Shown one piece after another: positions 20,507-31,133 of a stretch of DNA of 64,000 nt. Each line of letters starts with the position of its first letter. Position 1 is the stretch's first letter. Source of the stretch: Pseudarthrobacter defluvii (GTDB taxonomy: Bacteria; Actinomycetota; Actinomycetes; Actinomycetales; Micrococcaceae). Below the pieces are notes generated by a model. It worked only from the letters and a program-made list of their open reading frames with translations. It made no database searches and had not been told where the DNA came from. The DNA is taken from positions 1,984,001 through 2,048,000 of the forward strand of contig NZ_CP066362.1 of the NCBI RefSeq assembly GCF_030323865.1, in the 5' to 3' direction. A program made the position numbers and the translations under genes.

Positions 20507-21274
20507 TCAATTCCACTTGAACCAACGGATGGCTGCAGCCCCGGCGATAACCGTCCAGAGCAGCAGGATGAGGGCGGCGCCGCCGTTCACGGCCCCGCCC
20601 AGGAAGGCGGCGCGCATCGATTCGCCCAAAGCGCCGGACGGCAGGAAATGCACCACCGCCTGCGCCGCGGCGGGCAGCCTTTCGGCCGGGATCACGATGC
20701 CGCCCATGGCGCCCAGCAGGATCCACAGCAGGTTGGTGATGGCCAGCGTCGCCTCCGGCCGGACGGTCCCGGCCACCAGCAGCCCCAGCGCGGTGAACGC
20801 CGCCGCCCCAAGCGCGAGCAGGGCCAGCCCCGGAAGCCAGCCGGCCGCCGTCGGCTGCCACCCCAGGGCCAGGGCGACAAGGCCCACCACCACCACCTGG
20901 ATGGACAGGACGGCCAGGACCGAAAGGACCTTACCGGCAATCAGGCCGCTCCGCCCCAGGGGCGTGGTGGACAGAAAGCGGAGCACACCGTAGCGGCGGT
21001 CGAAACCGGTGGCGATGCCCTGCCCGGTGAAGGCGGTGGACATGGCGCACAGGGCCAGGATTCCCGGAACGGCCACGTTGATGCGGCTGGAGCCCATCCC
21101 GTCCAGGAAGGGGGTCACGGTCAGGCCGACGAGTGCCAGCAGCGGCAGCACGATTGCCAGGATCAGCTGTTCGCCGTTCCGCAGCATGGTCAGTGCCTCG
21201 TACTTGCCCTGCAGCAGGACGCGGCGCGCCAGGGACGCCGGTTGCTGCGTCTCCTGCAATGCTGCCCCGCTCAT
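20507..21274 (-). CDS. ABC-2 type transporter permease
   Basis: This is a 255-residue membrane protein with about six hydrophobic segments and the ABC-2 pattern of a large extracytoplasmic turn followed by paired helices. It contains ILLGAMGGIVIPAERLP, a motif seen in drug/haem-type export permeases. Its start overlaps the ATPase gene stop by four bases, so the two form one exporter. The substrate is unknown. The position directly upstream of ctaA in actinobacteria has led to suggestions of a link with cytochrome maturation, but nothing in the sequence proves it. Confidence 0.85.
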   Translation of the reverse strand: MSGAALQETQQPASLARRVLLQGKYEALTMLRNGEQLILAIVLPLLALVGLTVTPFLDGMGSSRINVAVPGILALCAMSTAFTGQGIATGFDRRYGVLRFLSTTPLGRSGLIAGKVLSVLAVLSIQVVVVGLVALALGWQPTAAGWLPGLALLALGAAAFTALGLLVAGTVRPEATLAITNLLWILLGAMGGIVIPAERLPAAAQAVVHFLPSGALGESMRAAFLGGAVNGGAALILLLWTVIAGAAAIRWFKWN

Positions 21275-22242
21275 CGGATGTCCTTTCCCGAAATATCCAA
21301 AAAGACGTCTTCAAGGCTACGCGCCTCAAGGCTCAGTGATGCCGGCATGATGCCCTTCGCTTCCCACCACTGCGCCAGCGCGGACAGGTGGCGCGGCGTG
21401 AGCGCGCCGGTCACGGTGTAGCTGCCGGCCCGGGCTTCGGAGAAGTCCACGTCGTCCGGGAGCACCGCGGCCAGGTCCAGTCCGGCCGGGGCCTCGAACG
21501 CGAGCGTCCGGACGTGGTCTGCGCCGTGTTCCGTGGCCGGGCTTCGCTGCAGCAGTTCCTGGACGGTTCCTTCGGCGACGTTCCGGCCGCCGTCGATGAT
21601 GTACACGTAGTCCGCCAGGCGCTGGGCGTCATCCATGAGGTGGGTGGTCAGGATGATCCCCATCCCGCCGTCGCGCAGTTCGGCGATCAGGTCGAACACG
21701 AGCTGCCGCGACTGTGGGTCCAGGCCCGCACTGGGCTCGTCAAGGAACAGGACTTCCGGCCGTCCGATCAGGGCGGCCGCAAGCGCCAGCCGCTGCTTCT
21801 GGCCCCCGGACAACCTGCGGACGCTCGTGCGGCTGAAGGTATCGATCCCCAGCCGGCCCACCAAGTGCTCCAGCGGCCAGGGGCGGGCGTACAGCCCGGC
21901 GATGTGCCGCAACAGCGGCAGGGGCCTGGCCGACGGCGGGAGGCCGCCGTCCTGGAGCATCACACCTACGCGGGAGCGCAGTTCAGCGCTGGCCGTCGCC
22001 GGGTCCTGGCCCAGCAGCGAGATGCTGCCGCCGGTTCGCTTCTGCAGGCCCTGTGCGCATTCGAGGGTTGTCGTCTTCCCGGCGCCGTTGGCGCCGAGCA
22101 GGGCAGTTACCTGTCCGCGCTCCGCAACGAGGGAAACGCCGCTGACAACCCGAAGCATCTTGCCGTCCATGCTGGACAAGGGGCCTACGTCCTTGATAAG
22201 CCCATGGATGGACAGGACGGGGGACTGGGGGGATCGCACCAC
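21271..22242 (-). CDS. ABC transporter ATP-binding protein
   Basis: This 323-residue ATPase is the partner of the following permease. Walker A is GANGAGKTT, the signature is RLSGGQKQRL and Walker B is VLFLDEPSAGLD. The C-terminal 90 residues form an accessory domain typical of ABC-2 exporters of the drug-resistance class. The GTG at 22242 is the first start giving a normal ABC N-terminus. It is divergent from sufR, with a 167-base shared promoter region. Confidence 0.88.
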   Translation of the reverse strand: MVRSPQSPVLSIHGLIKDVGPLSSMDGKMLRVVSGVSLVAERGQVTALLGANGAGKTTTLECAQGLQKRTGGSISLLGQDPATASAELRSRVGVMLQDGGLPPSARPLPLLRHIAGLYARPWPLEHLVGRLGIDTFSRTSVRRLSGGQKQRLALAAALIGRPEVLFLDEPSAGLDPQSRQLVFDLIAELRDGGMGIILTTHLMDDAQRLADYVYIIDGGRNVAEGTVQELLQRSPATEHGADHVRTLAFEAPAGLDLAAVLPDDVDFSEARAGSYTVTGALTPRHLSALAQWWEAKGIMPASLSLEARSLEDVFLDISGKDIR

Positions 22243-22409
22243 AGTATTCTACGGGATGTAGTATTTAGCGCTGTCCCGCCAACCCTGCGCGGGTACCGGG
22301 CGTGGGCGCGCGAAATGTTGCCCAGTCATAATCGGTTCAAACGCCCCAGGTCAGCCTGCCCTTACTGGAGCCCGGGACTAAATTACGACATGATTGTGTT
22401 GTGTATTCC
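22243..22409. promoter_or_regulatory. Divergent promoter region between ABC exporter and sufR
   Basis: This 167-base non-coding gap must drive the exporter/ctaA transcript (-) and the suf operon (+). The 25 bases before the sufR ATG are noticeably AT-rich (about 22383-22409) for this genome, as expected of a -10 region close to a leaderless start. SufR proteins usually repress their own operon, so an operator is likely here, but no clean palindrome was identified. Confidence 0.45.
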
Positions 22410-23215
22410 ATGACCAACACCACCGCTGTGCCCGTGGCCGGGCCCGGTCGTGCCGCATCCAGCCCTGTGGCTGATGCGGACGAGCGCACCCGGGACCGGG
22501 TGCTTGCTGCCGTCCTGGAACACGGACCGGTCAGCGCCGCCGAACTGGGGGACATGCTGGGCTTCACCCCGGCGGCAGTCCGGCGCCACCTGGACCACCT
22601 CTCACGCGCCGGCGTCATCGAAGTCAAACGGGTTGCCAAGCCCGGTGCCGGTGCCGGCCGCCCGGCCCGCCGCTACGTCCTCAGTTCGCAGGGCCAGTCA
22701 AGCCTGGGCAATGACTACCTGGACATCGCCGCGCTGGCGCTCCAGGAGTTGCAGAAGGTTGCCGGCCCGGATGCGGTGCGGGCCTTCGCCGAGGAGCGGT
22801 TCGCGGACATGGAGCGCCGGTACGCGCCTGAAATCGAACAGGCCGGGCCGGACATCCGCGACCGTGCCACCGCACTTTCAGCCGCACTGAGCCGGGACAA
22901 CTTCGTGGCTTCCGCCGCGACCATCGAAGCGAAGGCACCGCTTCCGGCGGCGCTGTCCAGCGTGCAGCTCTGCCAGGGCCATTGCCCCATCCAACAGCTC
23001 GCAGCCCGGTTCCCGGTATTCTGCGACGTCGAAACCGAAGTCTTTTCAAGGCTGGTGGGAGTGGACGTGCGTCGGCTTTCCACCCTGGCGCGGGGCGGCC
23101 ACGTCTGCACCACCCACATACCTACAGGCAGGCTGTCTGCCAAACCGGCGCCCGCGCCGGCGGCAGCCCCCGCCGGCCTGGACGAAGTAATCAACCATCA
23201 GCAAGAAAGGCCGTG

Positions 23216-23216
<1 letters not shown>
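22410..23216 (+). CDS. sufR: Suf operon transcriptional repressor SufR
   Basis: SufR is a DeoR/ArsR-like winged-helix repressor that senses Fe-S status through a bound cluster. The 268-residue product has an N-terminal HTH ([26 protein letters not shown]) and a C-terminal cysteine set C188-x3-C192-x12-C205 plus C233, fitting the cluster-binding region of the family. An ATG at 22410 is used; a GTG three codons earlier is possible. No Shine-Dalgarno is visible, so translation may be leaderless. It overlaps sufB by one base. Confidence 0.92.
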
Positions 23217-24678
<1,462 letters not shown>

Positions 24679-24679
<1 letters not shown>

Positions 24680-25920
24680 TGACTGCCGAAGCAACTACCG
24701 AAAAGGCGCGCATCGGCGCACCGTCGATCGCCGGTTTCACCGAGGAAGGCGAACACCTGGTCGCCTCCAAGGTTGACCGCCACCACAGCCACGGCACGCA
24801 GGTCATGGCCTCCCGCGCCGAACGCCTCACCAGCCACGACGTGGCCGACTTCGCCCTGCCCAACGGCCGGGAAGAGGAATGGCGCTTCACCCCGGTGCGT
24901 GAACTCGCCAACCTGCTGTCCGACGCTCCGTCGGAAGACGGCAGCCTGGACGTTTCCGTCGAGGCGCCCGCCGCCGTCGTGCAGCGTACCCTCGGCGCAG
25001 GTGAGGCCCCCCGTGGTGCCACCCTGGTCCCCGCCGACCGTGCCGCCGTCGTCGCTTCCGCCAACGCCGGTGGCGCCCAGCTTATCTCCATCCCGGCCAA
25101 CGCCGAGCTGGACGCTCCCGTGCGCGTCGTCCTGACCGGCAACGGCGCGGGCCGCCGCAGCAACTCCCACGTGGTGATCGAGGCCGGGGCCAACAGCCGC
25201 GGCGTAGTGATCCTGGAGCACGGCGGCATCGCCGACCACAACGGCAACGTCGAGGTCCTGGTCCGCGAGGGCGCCCAGCTGACGGTGGTTTCCGTGCAGC
25301 TGTGGGAAGACGACGCCAAGCACCTGGCCCAGCACGACGCCGAGGTTGCCAAGGACGCCGTGTACAAGCACATCGCAGTAACGCTCGGCGGCAAGATCGT
25401 CCGCCTGAACTCCAACGTCCGGTTCGCCGGTGAAGGCGCCGAGGCCGAGCTTCTGGGCCTCTACTTCGCCGACGCGGGGCAGCACCTGGAGCACCGCTCC
25501 TTCGTGGACCACAACCTGGCCAACTGCAAGTCCAACGTCCTGTACAAGGGCGCGCTGCAGGGCAAGGGCGCACACACGGTCTGGGTGGGCGACGTGCTGA
25601 TCCAGAAGCAGGCTGAAGGCACCGACTCCTACGAGAAGAACCAGAACCTGGTCCTCACCGACGGCTGCCGTGCGGACTCCGTGCCCAACCTCGAGATCGA
25701 GACCGGCCTGATCGAGGGTGCCGGCCACGCCAGCGCCACCGGCCGGTTCGACGACGAGCACCTGTTCTACCTGATGGCCCGCGGCATCCCCGAGGATGTT
25801 GCCCGCCGCCTGGTGGTCCGCGGCTTCCTCAACGAGATCATCCAGCAGATCAAGGTCCCGGCCCTCGAAGAGCGCCTGACCGAAGCTGTTGAGCGCGAAC
25901 TCGCGGCAACCGACAACTAG
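24679..25920 (+). CDS. sufD: Fe-S cluster assembly protein SufD
   Basis: SufD is the SufB paralogue in the SufBC2D scaffold. The product has 413 residues and shares the beta-helix core and the C-terminal block DDEHLFYLMARGIPEDVARRL with SufB. The start overlaps the sufB stop by one base (TAATG), which indicates translational coupling. The N-terminal region (DVADFALPNGREEEWRFTPVREL) is the usual SufD helical entry. Confidence 0.96.
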
Positions 25921-25936
25921 GAACGGACAGGAACGT

Positions 25937-26287
25937 ATGAGCGGCACACCCAAGGGCGAACTGGTCTGCAACGCCAATGACATCCAGGTCAAGCAGGCAC
26001 TGCGGATCCTGATCGACGGCTACCCCGTGGCCGTGGTGCGGGACTCGATGGGGGAGATCCACGCCATCGGCGACACCTGCTCGCACGCGGACATTTCCCT
26101 GTCCGAGGGCGACGTGGAGGGTTGCGCCATCGAGTGCTGGGGCCACGGCTCCCAGTTCGACCTGCGCAGCGGCCAGCCCCTGCAGCTCCCCGCCTACGAT
26201 CCTGTCCCGGTGTTCGCCGTCGAACTCGACGGAGACGACGTCTACGTGGACGTCACCAACGTTTTGAACGGCGCAGCAGTCAACTGA
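25937..26287 (+). CDS. Rieske [2Fe-2S] ferredoxin of the suf operon
   Basis: This small 116-residue protein has a Rieske fold: C48-S-H50 and C67-W-G-H70 ligate a [2Fe-2S] cluster with two cysteines and two histidines. It resembles the ferredoxin component of non-haem-iron oxygenases. Its place between sufD and sufC is common in Micrococcales. It may supply electrons for cluster assembly or repair, but that is inference. The ATG at 25937 is preceded by GGACAGGA; an ORF start at 25889 overlaps sufD and is rejected. Confidence 0.88.
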   Translation: MSGTPKGELVCNANDIQVKQALRILIDGYPVAVVRDSMGEIHAIGDTCSHADISLSEGDVEGCAIECWGHGSQFDLRSGQPLQLPAYDPVPVFAVELDGDDVYVDVTNVLNGAAVN

Positions 26288-26331
26288 GCGCCGCGCAGCA
26301 CCAGACTTACGAGCGAAAAAGAAAGAAGAGC

Positions 26332-27126
26332 ATGTCAACTCTTGAGATCAAGGACCTGCACGTCAGCATTGAGACGGAACAGGGCACCAAGGAGATCCTG
26401 AAGGGCGTCAGCCTGACCATCAGGACCGGCGAGACGCACGCCATCATGGGCCCCAACGGCTCCGGCAAGTCCACCCTGGCCTCCACCATCGCGGGCCACC
26501 CCCGCTACACCGTCACCAGCGGCAGCATCACCCTGGACGGCGAAGACGTGCTGGCCATGAGCGTTGACGAGCGCGCCCGCGCCGGCCTCTTCCTGGCCAT
26601 GCAGTACCCGGTGGAGGTTCCTGGCGTCACCATGACCAACTTCCTGCGCACCGCCAAGACCGCCATCGACGGCGAAGCACCCAAGCTGCGTACCTGGACC
26701 AAGGACGTCAAGGACGCCATGGAGAAGCTGCGCATCGACGCCGACTTCGCCCAGCGCAACGTTAACGAAGGCTTCTCCGGCGGCGAAAAGAAGCGCGTGG
26801 AGATCCTGCAGCTTGAACTCTTCAAGCCCAAGTTCGCCGTGCTGGACGAGACCGACTCCGGCCTGGACGTCGACGCGCTGAAGATCGTCTCCGAGGGCGT
26901 CAACCGTGCACACTCCGAGGGGAACATGGGCACGCTGCTCATCACGCACTACACGCGTATCCTGCGCTACATCAAGCCGGACTTCGTGCACGTGTTCGTG
27001 GACGGCCAGGTTGTTGAGGAAGGCGGCCCCGAGCTGGCCGACCGCCTCGAAGAAGAAGGCTACGACCGTTACGCCAAGGGCGCCGGCGCAGCCACCGTCG
27101 CGGCTCCGGCCCCAGTACAGGCTTAG
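26332..27126 (+). CDS. sufC: Fe-S cluster assembly ATPase SufC
   Basis: SufC is the soluble ABC ATPase that drives conformational change in SufBD. The product has 264 residues. Walker A is GPNGSGKST, the signature is FSGGEKKR and Walker B is FAVLDETDSGLD, where the DETDSGLD form is specific to SufC. The ATG at 26332 follows a purine-rich tract GAAAGAAGAG. An upstream ORF extension lies in another frame over the Rieske gene and is rejected. A 14-residue alanine/proline tail follows the core. Confidence 0.97.
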   Translation: MSTLEIKDLHVSIETEQGTKEILKGVSLTIRTGETHAIMGPNGSGKSTLASTIAGHPRYTVTSGSITLDGEDVLAMSVDERARAGLFLAMQYPVEVPGVTMTNFLRTAKTAIDGEAPKLRTWTKDVKDAMEKLRIDADFAQRNVNEGFSGGEKKRVEILQLELFKPKFAVLDETDSGLDVDALKIVSEGVNRAHSEGNMGTLLITHYTRILRYIKPDFVHVFVDGQVVEEGGPELADRLEEEGYDRYAKGAGAATVAAPAPVQA

Positions 27127-27141
27127 TAAGGACTCATTGTC

Positions 27142-27474
27142 ATGACCGAAATTACGCCGGGCCGCACGGCCTTGGAGGACGTCGAAGAGGCGCTCAAGGA
27201 CGTCATCGACCCTGAGCTTGGCGTCAACGTTGTGGACCTGGGCCTGCTGTACGGCCTCAAGTACTCCGACGACGACGGTGCGCTCCTGATCGACATGACG
27301 CTCACCACCGCCGCCTGCCCGCTCACCGATGTACTCGAGGAGCAGGTTGGCCAGGCCCTGGACGGCGTCGTGGACGACTGGCGCCTGAACTGGGTATGGA
27401 TGCCGCCATGGGGTCCCGAACGGATCACCGACGACGGCAAGGACCAGATGCGGGCCCTCGGCTTCAACATCTAA
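27142..27474 (+). CDS. Metal-sulphur cluster assembly factor, SufT/MIP18 family (DUF59)
   Basis: This 110-residue DUF59 protein contributes to Fe-S cluster maturation in SUF systems. The core DVIDPELGVNVVDLGL and the DMTLTTAACPLTDVLEEQV block, with the conserved cysteine in TAACP, identify it. It is the last gene before a strong terminator, 15 bases after sufC. The usual mycobacterial order includes sufS and sufU before this gene; both are missing here. Confidence 0.9.
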   Translation: MTEITPGRTALEDVEEALKDVIDPELGVNVVDLGLLYGLKYSDDDGALLIDMTLTTAACPLTDVLEEQVGQALDGVVDDWRLNWVWMPPWGPERITDDGKDQMRALGFNI

Positions 27475-27480
27475 ATAAGT

Positions 27481-27534
27481 ACGACGACGGCGGGTCACCT
27501 TTCGCAGGAAAGGTGGCCCGCCGTCGTCGTTGGC
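27481..27534 (+). terminator. Terminator of the suf operon
   Basis: A 23-bp stem (27481-27503 with 27508-27530, one G-T pair) with loop gcag ends the suf transcript. It is A/T-poor at the base, as is common in this genome, and probably also serves the converging metallopeptidase gene. Confidence 0.85.
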
Positions 27535-27535
27535 T

Positions 27536-27597
27536 CATCGATTGCTGCGTAACTGTCGTTTTCAGCGATCTAAACGACAAGTGCGGAGCAATCGATG
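27536..27597. repeat. Nested imperfect palindrome between suf operon and metallopeptidase
   Basis: Outer arms catcgattgct (27536-27546) and agcaatcgatg (27587-27597) are perfect inverted repeats. Inner arms tgtcgttt (27554-27561) and aaacgaca (27572-27579) are also perfect, with seven unpaired bases between the outer and inner arms on each side. The AT content is higher than in the flanking genes. It looks like a repetitive extragenic palindrome or a protein-binding element rather than a terminator, because a terminator already sits beside it. Confidence 0.6.
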
Positions 27598-27611
27598 GGG
27601 TGAACCGGGGG

Positions 27612-28493
27612 TTAGAGGGTGGCGGCGGAGAAGGTGTCGCACTGCTTGATGTCGCCCGACTGGTAGCCCCGGGAGAACCAGCGCTGGCGTTCCTCGCTGG
27701 ATCCGTGGGTCCAGCCTTCGGGGGAGACACGGCCGGTGGCTGCCTTCTGGATCCGGTCATCGCCCACGGAGGCCGCCGCAGAGAGGGCGTCATTCACATC
27801 CTGCGGGGTGAGGGGTTCCAGGTAGGGCTGCCCGGTGGCGGGGTCCTTGGTGGTGGAAGCGTACTTGGCCCAGAGCCCGGCATAGCAATCGGCCTGCAGC
27901 TCGGTTCGGACGGACCCGGACTCCGGTCCCTGCGGATCCTGCTGCGCCCGCTTCAGGTCACCGAGCAGGTTCTGCACGTGGTGGCCGAACTCGTGGGCCA
28001 CCACGTATTCCTGGGCCAGGGGACCACCGGAGGAGCCGAACCGGTCCACGAGTTCCTGGAAGAATCCGGGATCGAAGTAGGCGGTGGTGTCCGTCGGGCA
28101 GTAGAAGGGACCCACGTCGGAAGTGGCGGGCCCGCAGCCGGTGTTGGTGCTGCCGTTGAAGATCACTGCCTCCGGCCGCGGGTACTGCACCTTGTACTGC
28201 TGGAGGTAGCCCGGCCAGAACGCGTTGAGGCTGTTCACCGTGCCGGTGATCCGGCAGTCAAGCCGCGCATCCGCATCCGCTCCGGTTTTACAGGCCGGAG
28301 CCGTGCCCTGGGACTGCCCGGCGGTGCCGCCGTCGGTCAGGCCGCCGAGCATGTTCGGGTTGATGCCCAGGAGGAGCGCAACAAGCAAGACCAGGCCGCC
28401 GCCGATTCCGCCGCCGACCTTCACACCGGTCCCCATGCCCCTTCGGTCCTGGACCTGGCTGGGATCAAGCTGCGCGTTGTCATTGAAACTCAT
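27612..28493 (-). CDS. Neutral zinc metallopeptidase (YpfJ family), membrane-anchored
   Basis: This 293-residue protein has a short cytosolic N-terminus, one membrane segment (about residues 26-45, VGGGIGGGLVLLVALLLGI) and an extracytoplasmic peptidase-like domain with the zinc motif HEFGHH and a following glutamate region (RTELQADCYAGLWA). Substrates are unknown for this family. The ATG at 28493 gives MSFNDNAQLDPSQ; an upstream start at 28568 runs into the divergent gene and is rejected. It ends beside the suf terminator. Confidence 0.88.
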   Translation of the reverse strand: MSFNDNAQLDPSQVQDRRGMGTGVKVGGGIGGGLVLLVALLLGINPNMLGGLTDGGTAGQSQGTAPACKTGADADARLDCRITGTVNSLNAFWPGYLQQYKVQYPRPEAVIFNGSTNTGCGPATSDVGPFYCPTDTTAYFDPGFFQELVDRFGSSGGPLAQEYVVAHEFGHHVQNLLGDLKRAQQDPQGPESGSVRTELQADCYAGLWAKYASTTKDPATGQPYLEPLTPQDVNDALSAAASVGDDRIQKAATGRVSPEGWTHGSSEERQRWFSRGYQSGDIKQCDTFSAATL

Positions 28494-28551
28494 ATCGTCA
28501 CAATACCCGCGGGCCCGGTCCTCAATCCGTGCCGGCCGGTAAAGTTGGTCC

Positions 28552-29958
28552 GTGCCATTCCTGAACAAGATCCAGCGCTGGGCTGATCACCGGCCGCACG
28601 AGACCGCCGTCGTGGTTGGCGGGCGCCGGCTTGACTGGGCAGGGCTGTGCGATGCGGCCGCCGGGCTGGTGGCCGGGACGAAGTCGGTGACCACGCTCCG
28701 CGAAGCCAATTCCGTGGATTTTGCCGTGAGGTTCGCCGCTGCTGTGGCCGGCAACCGGCAGTGCGCGGTCCTCGATCCGGACTGGCCCGCGCCCCTGCAG
28801 GAGGACATCGTCAGGCATGTGGAGGCGAACAGTATTGCGGCGCCGGTGTCCCCGGACGAGGACCTCGTGGATGGACCGCCGGAGTCCACCTTCCTGATCG
28901 GCCTCACTTCCGGGACCACGTCGGTACCCAAGGCCTTCACCCGCTCCCGCCAGTCCTGGCAGCAGTCTTTCGATGCCTCGATTGAGTTCTTCGGCCTTCG
29001 CCAGGATGACGTCACCCTTGCCCCGGGGCCGCTGGCCGCCAGCCTCAATCTCTACGCCCTGGCTGAATGCCTCTACGCCGGTTCCGAGTTCCAGACGCTG
29101 GAGACGTTCGACGTCGGCGACGTCCACGCCGCCATCACGCACGACCGCGTCACCCGGCTGGTCCTGGTGCCCACCATGCTGCGGATGCTCAGCGAACGCG
29201 GCATGACGGGTTGCGTGGATGCGTCGGGGATCCGCAGCATCATCTGCGCCGGCTCGAAGCTGGATGCCCGCACACTGGAAGCGGCCCGGCGCTGGGCCCC
29301 GAACGCCACCATCTACGAGTATTACGGCGCCTCCGAACTGAGCTTCGTTTCCGGCCTGGGACTGGCACCCGGCCAGGCTGCGGCCCCCGGTGGAACCGGA
29401 ATCGGGCGTCCCTTTCCCGGCGTCGAAGTCCGGATCATGGACGACTCCGGCACCCAGGTCCCGGACGGCGGCTACGGCAACATCTGCGTCAGCAGCGGCA
29501 TGGTCAGCAACGGCTACCTGTGGGGCGATGACGGCCAGGCTCTGCGGTCCTTCGGCAACTGGTACACGGTGGGGGACCAGGGCTATCTCGAGGACGGGGA
29601 ACTGCACATCCTCGGCCGGCGCGCCGACATGATCCTTACCGCCGGCCGGAACGTGTACCCCCACGAGGTGGAGTTGGCTCTGGCCGCAGTCCCCGGTGTG
29701 GCGGCTGCCCTCGCCGCCGGAATGCCGGACGATCTGCGCGGCCAGCGGGTGGTGGCCGGCGTGGTTGCGTCCCACGGCGGGATCACGGCAACCCAGCTCA
29801 GGGCTGGCCTGGAAGACCTCTTGTCCCGGCACAAGCGTCCCCTGCAGTACTACCTCCTGCCGGAACTGCCCACCACGGACCGCGGCAAGGTCAGCCGGAG
29901 CCTGCTGCTGGAGTGGATCAGTTCCCGGGATCCAAGGGCGCGGCTCCTTGCCGGCTGA
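28552..29958 (+). CDS. AMP-dependent acyl-CoA ligase (YhfT-like)
   Basis: This 468-residue adenylate-forming enzyme is shorter than standard fatty acyl-CoA synthetases. The phosphate-binding loop is GLTSGTTSVPKAF, a slightly altered form of the usual SGTTGxPKG. YEYYGASEL, YTVGDQGYLEDGELHILGR and the C-terminal TDRGKVSR (catalytic lysine) complete the family pattern. The following thiolase gene overlaps it, and the convergent biotin-uptake genes end 1.2 kb away. In Bacillus subtilis a similar ligase (yhfT) and thiolase (yhfS) sit with a bioY gene, so a role in biotin precursor or acyl salvage is plausible but unproven. GTG start at 28552. Confidence 0.82.
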   Translation: MPFLNKIQRWADHRPHETAVVVGGRRLDWAGLCDAAAGLVAGTKSVTTLREANSVDFAVRFAAAVAGNRQCAVLDPDWPAPLQEDIVRHVEANSIAAPVSPDEDLVDGPPESTFLIGLTSGTTSVPKAFTRSRQSWQQSFDASIEFFGLRQDDVTLAPGPLAASLNLYALAECLYAGSEFQTLETFDVGDVHAAITHDRVTRLVLVPTMLRMLSERGMTGCVDASGIRSIICAGSKLDARTLEAARRWAPNATIYEYYGASELSFVSGLGLAPGQAAAPGGTGIGRPFPGVEVRIMDDSGTQVPDGGYGNICVSSGMVSNGYLWGDDGQALRSFGNWYTVGDQGYLEDGELHILGRRADMILTAGRNVYPHEVELALAAVPGVAAALAAGMPDDLRGQRVVAGVVASHGGITATQLRAGLEDLLSRHKRPLQYYLLPELPTTDRGKVSRSLLLEWISSRDPRARLLAG

Positions 29959-31126
29959 CCTGTTGCCGCCGGAACGCCAGCCCGTCATCATCGCCGCGCG
30001 CCGGACCCCGGTGTGCCCCGTCAACGGCGCATTGCGGAGCCTGCGCGCCCATGAACTTTTGGCACCCGTCCTGCGGGAGCTGGTCTCGGAGGTTGCACTC
30101 GATCCCGCCTCCGTCTCCGACGTTGTCATCGGCAACGCAGTAGGCGGCGGCGGCAACGTGGCCCGGCTGGCCCTGCTCGAGGCCGGACTCCCAGTTAGTG
30201 TCCCCGGGATCACCGTCGACCGACAGTGCGGTTCCGGGCTGGACGCCATTGTCCTCGCCGGCCGGCTGGTTGCAGCAGGCGGCAACCCGCTTTACCTGGC
30301 CGGGGGAGTGGAGAGCACTAGCACCGCACCCCTGCGGGCCCACAGGACGGACGACGGCGGCGCGGACTTCTACCGGCGCGCCCAGTTTGTGCCGGAAAGC
30401 TTCGGCGATCCGGACATGGGCGTTGCGGCGGAGACGGTGGCGCAGGAATACGGCATCGGCAGGGAGCGGCAGGATGACTTCGCGCTGGCCAGCCACCGGA
30501 AAGCCCTGGCGGCAATCAGGGACGGACGCTTTGCCGGCGAAATCGTCCCGCTGGCCACGGCCGCAGGCATGATCTCCTGTGACAGTGGCCCCCGGCGCGG
30601 CCTCACCCCGGCCGTCATGCGACGGTTCCCGCCCGCCTTCGTGCCAGGAGGAACTGTCACCGCCGGGAACTCCTGCTTTGACGCGGATGGTGCCTCCGCC
30701 GTCGCTATCACGTCCCTGGAGTGTGCCCGCCAACTTGGGGCACGCGACGCGCTGTTGGTGCGCGGAACCGCAACCGCCGGCGTCGAGCCCAGGGTGCTGG
30801 GGATCGGTGCTGTGCGGGCCGCCGGTGGGCTACTCGCGGAGGCCGGTGTGACCGCAGAACACGTGGACCTGGTGGAGTTCAATGAGGCCTTTGCGTCCCA
30901 GACCCTCGCGTGCCTGGACCAGCTGGGAATCGAGCCGGACCGGGCCAACCTCGATGGCGGGGCGCTGGCGCTGGGGCACGCCTATGGTGCCTCGGGGGCG
31001 GTGCTGGTGACCCGGTTGCTCGCGCAGGCGCGGAGGGCAGGGACGTCGAAAGCCTTGGCGCTGGCCATGATCAGCATGGCGGGCGGAATGGGGACGGCCG
31101 CACTGCTGGAGTACCGGCGCCTCTAG
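29948..31126 (+). CDS. Thiolase-family protein with altered second active site (YhfS-like)
   Basis: This is a thiolase-superfamily protein of about 392 residues. The start is uncertain: TTG at 29948, preceded by AAGGG, overlaps the ligase gene by 11 bases; no ATG or GTG lies near the conserved N-terminus. The acyl-accepting cysteine is present in DRQCGSGLDA (codon 30227-30229) and the NEAFA motif is intact. Two features differ from textbook thiolases: GHAYGASG replaces GHPxGASG, and ISMAGGMG replaces the CxGxG motif, so the second catalytic cysteine is serine (codon 31073-31075). The enzyme may catalyse a modified or one-way reaction. It forms an operon with the ligase. Confidence 0.82.
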   Translation: MPADLLPPERQPVIIAARRTPVCPVNGALRSLRAHELLAPVLRELVSEVALDPASVSDVVIGNAVGGGGNVARLALLEAGLPVSVPGITVDRQCGSGLDAIVLAGRLVAAGGNPLYLAGGVESTSTAPLRAHRTDDGGADFYRRAQFVPESFGDPDMGVAAETVAQEYGIGRERQDDFALASHRKALAAIRDGRFAGEIVPLATAAGMISCDSGPRRGLTPAVMRRFPPAFVPGGTVTAGNSCFDADGASAVAITSLECARQLGARDALLVRGTATAGVEPRVLGIGAVRAAGGLLAEAGVTAEHVDLVEFNEAFASQTLACLDQLGIEPDRANLDGGALALGHAYGASGAVLVTRLLAQARRAGTSKALALAMISMAGGMGTAALLEYRRL

Positions 31127-31133
31127 GCCGGCT

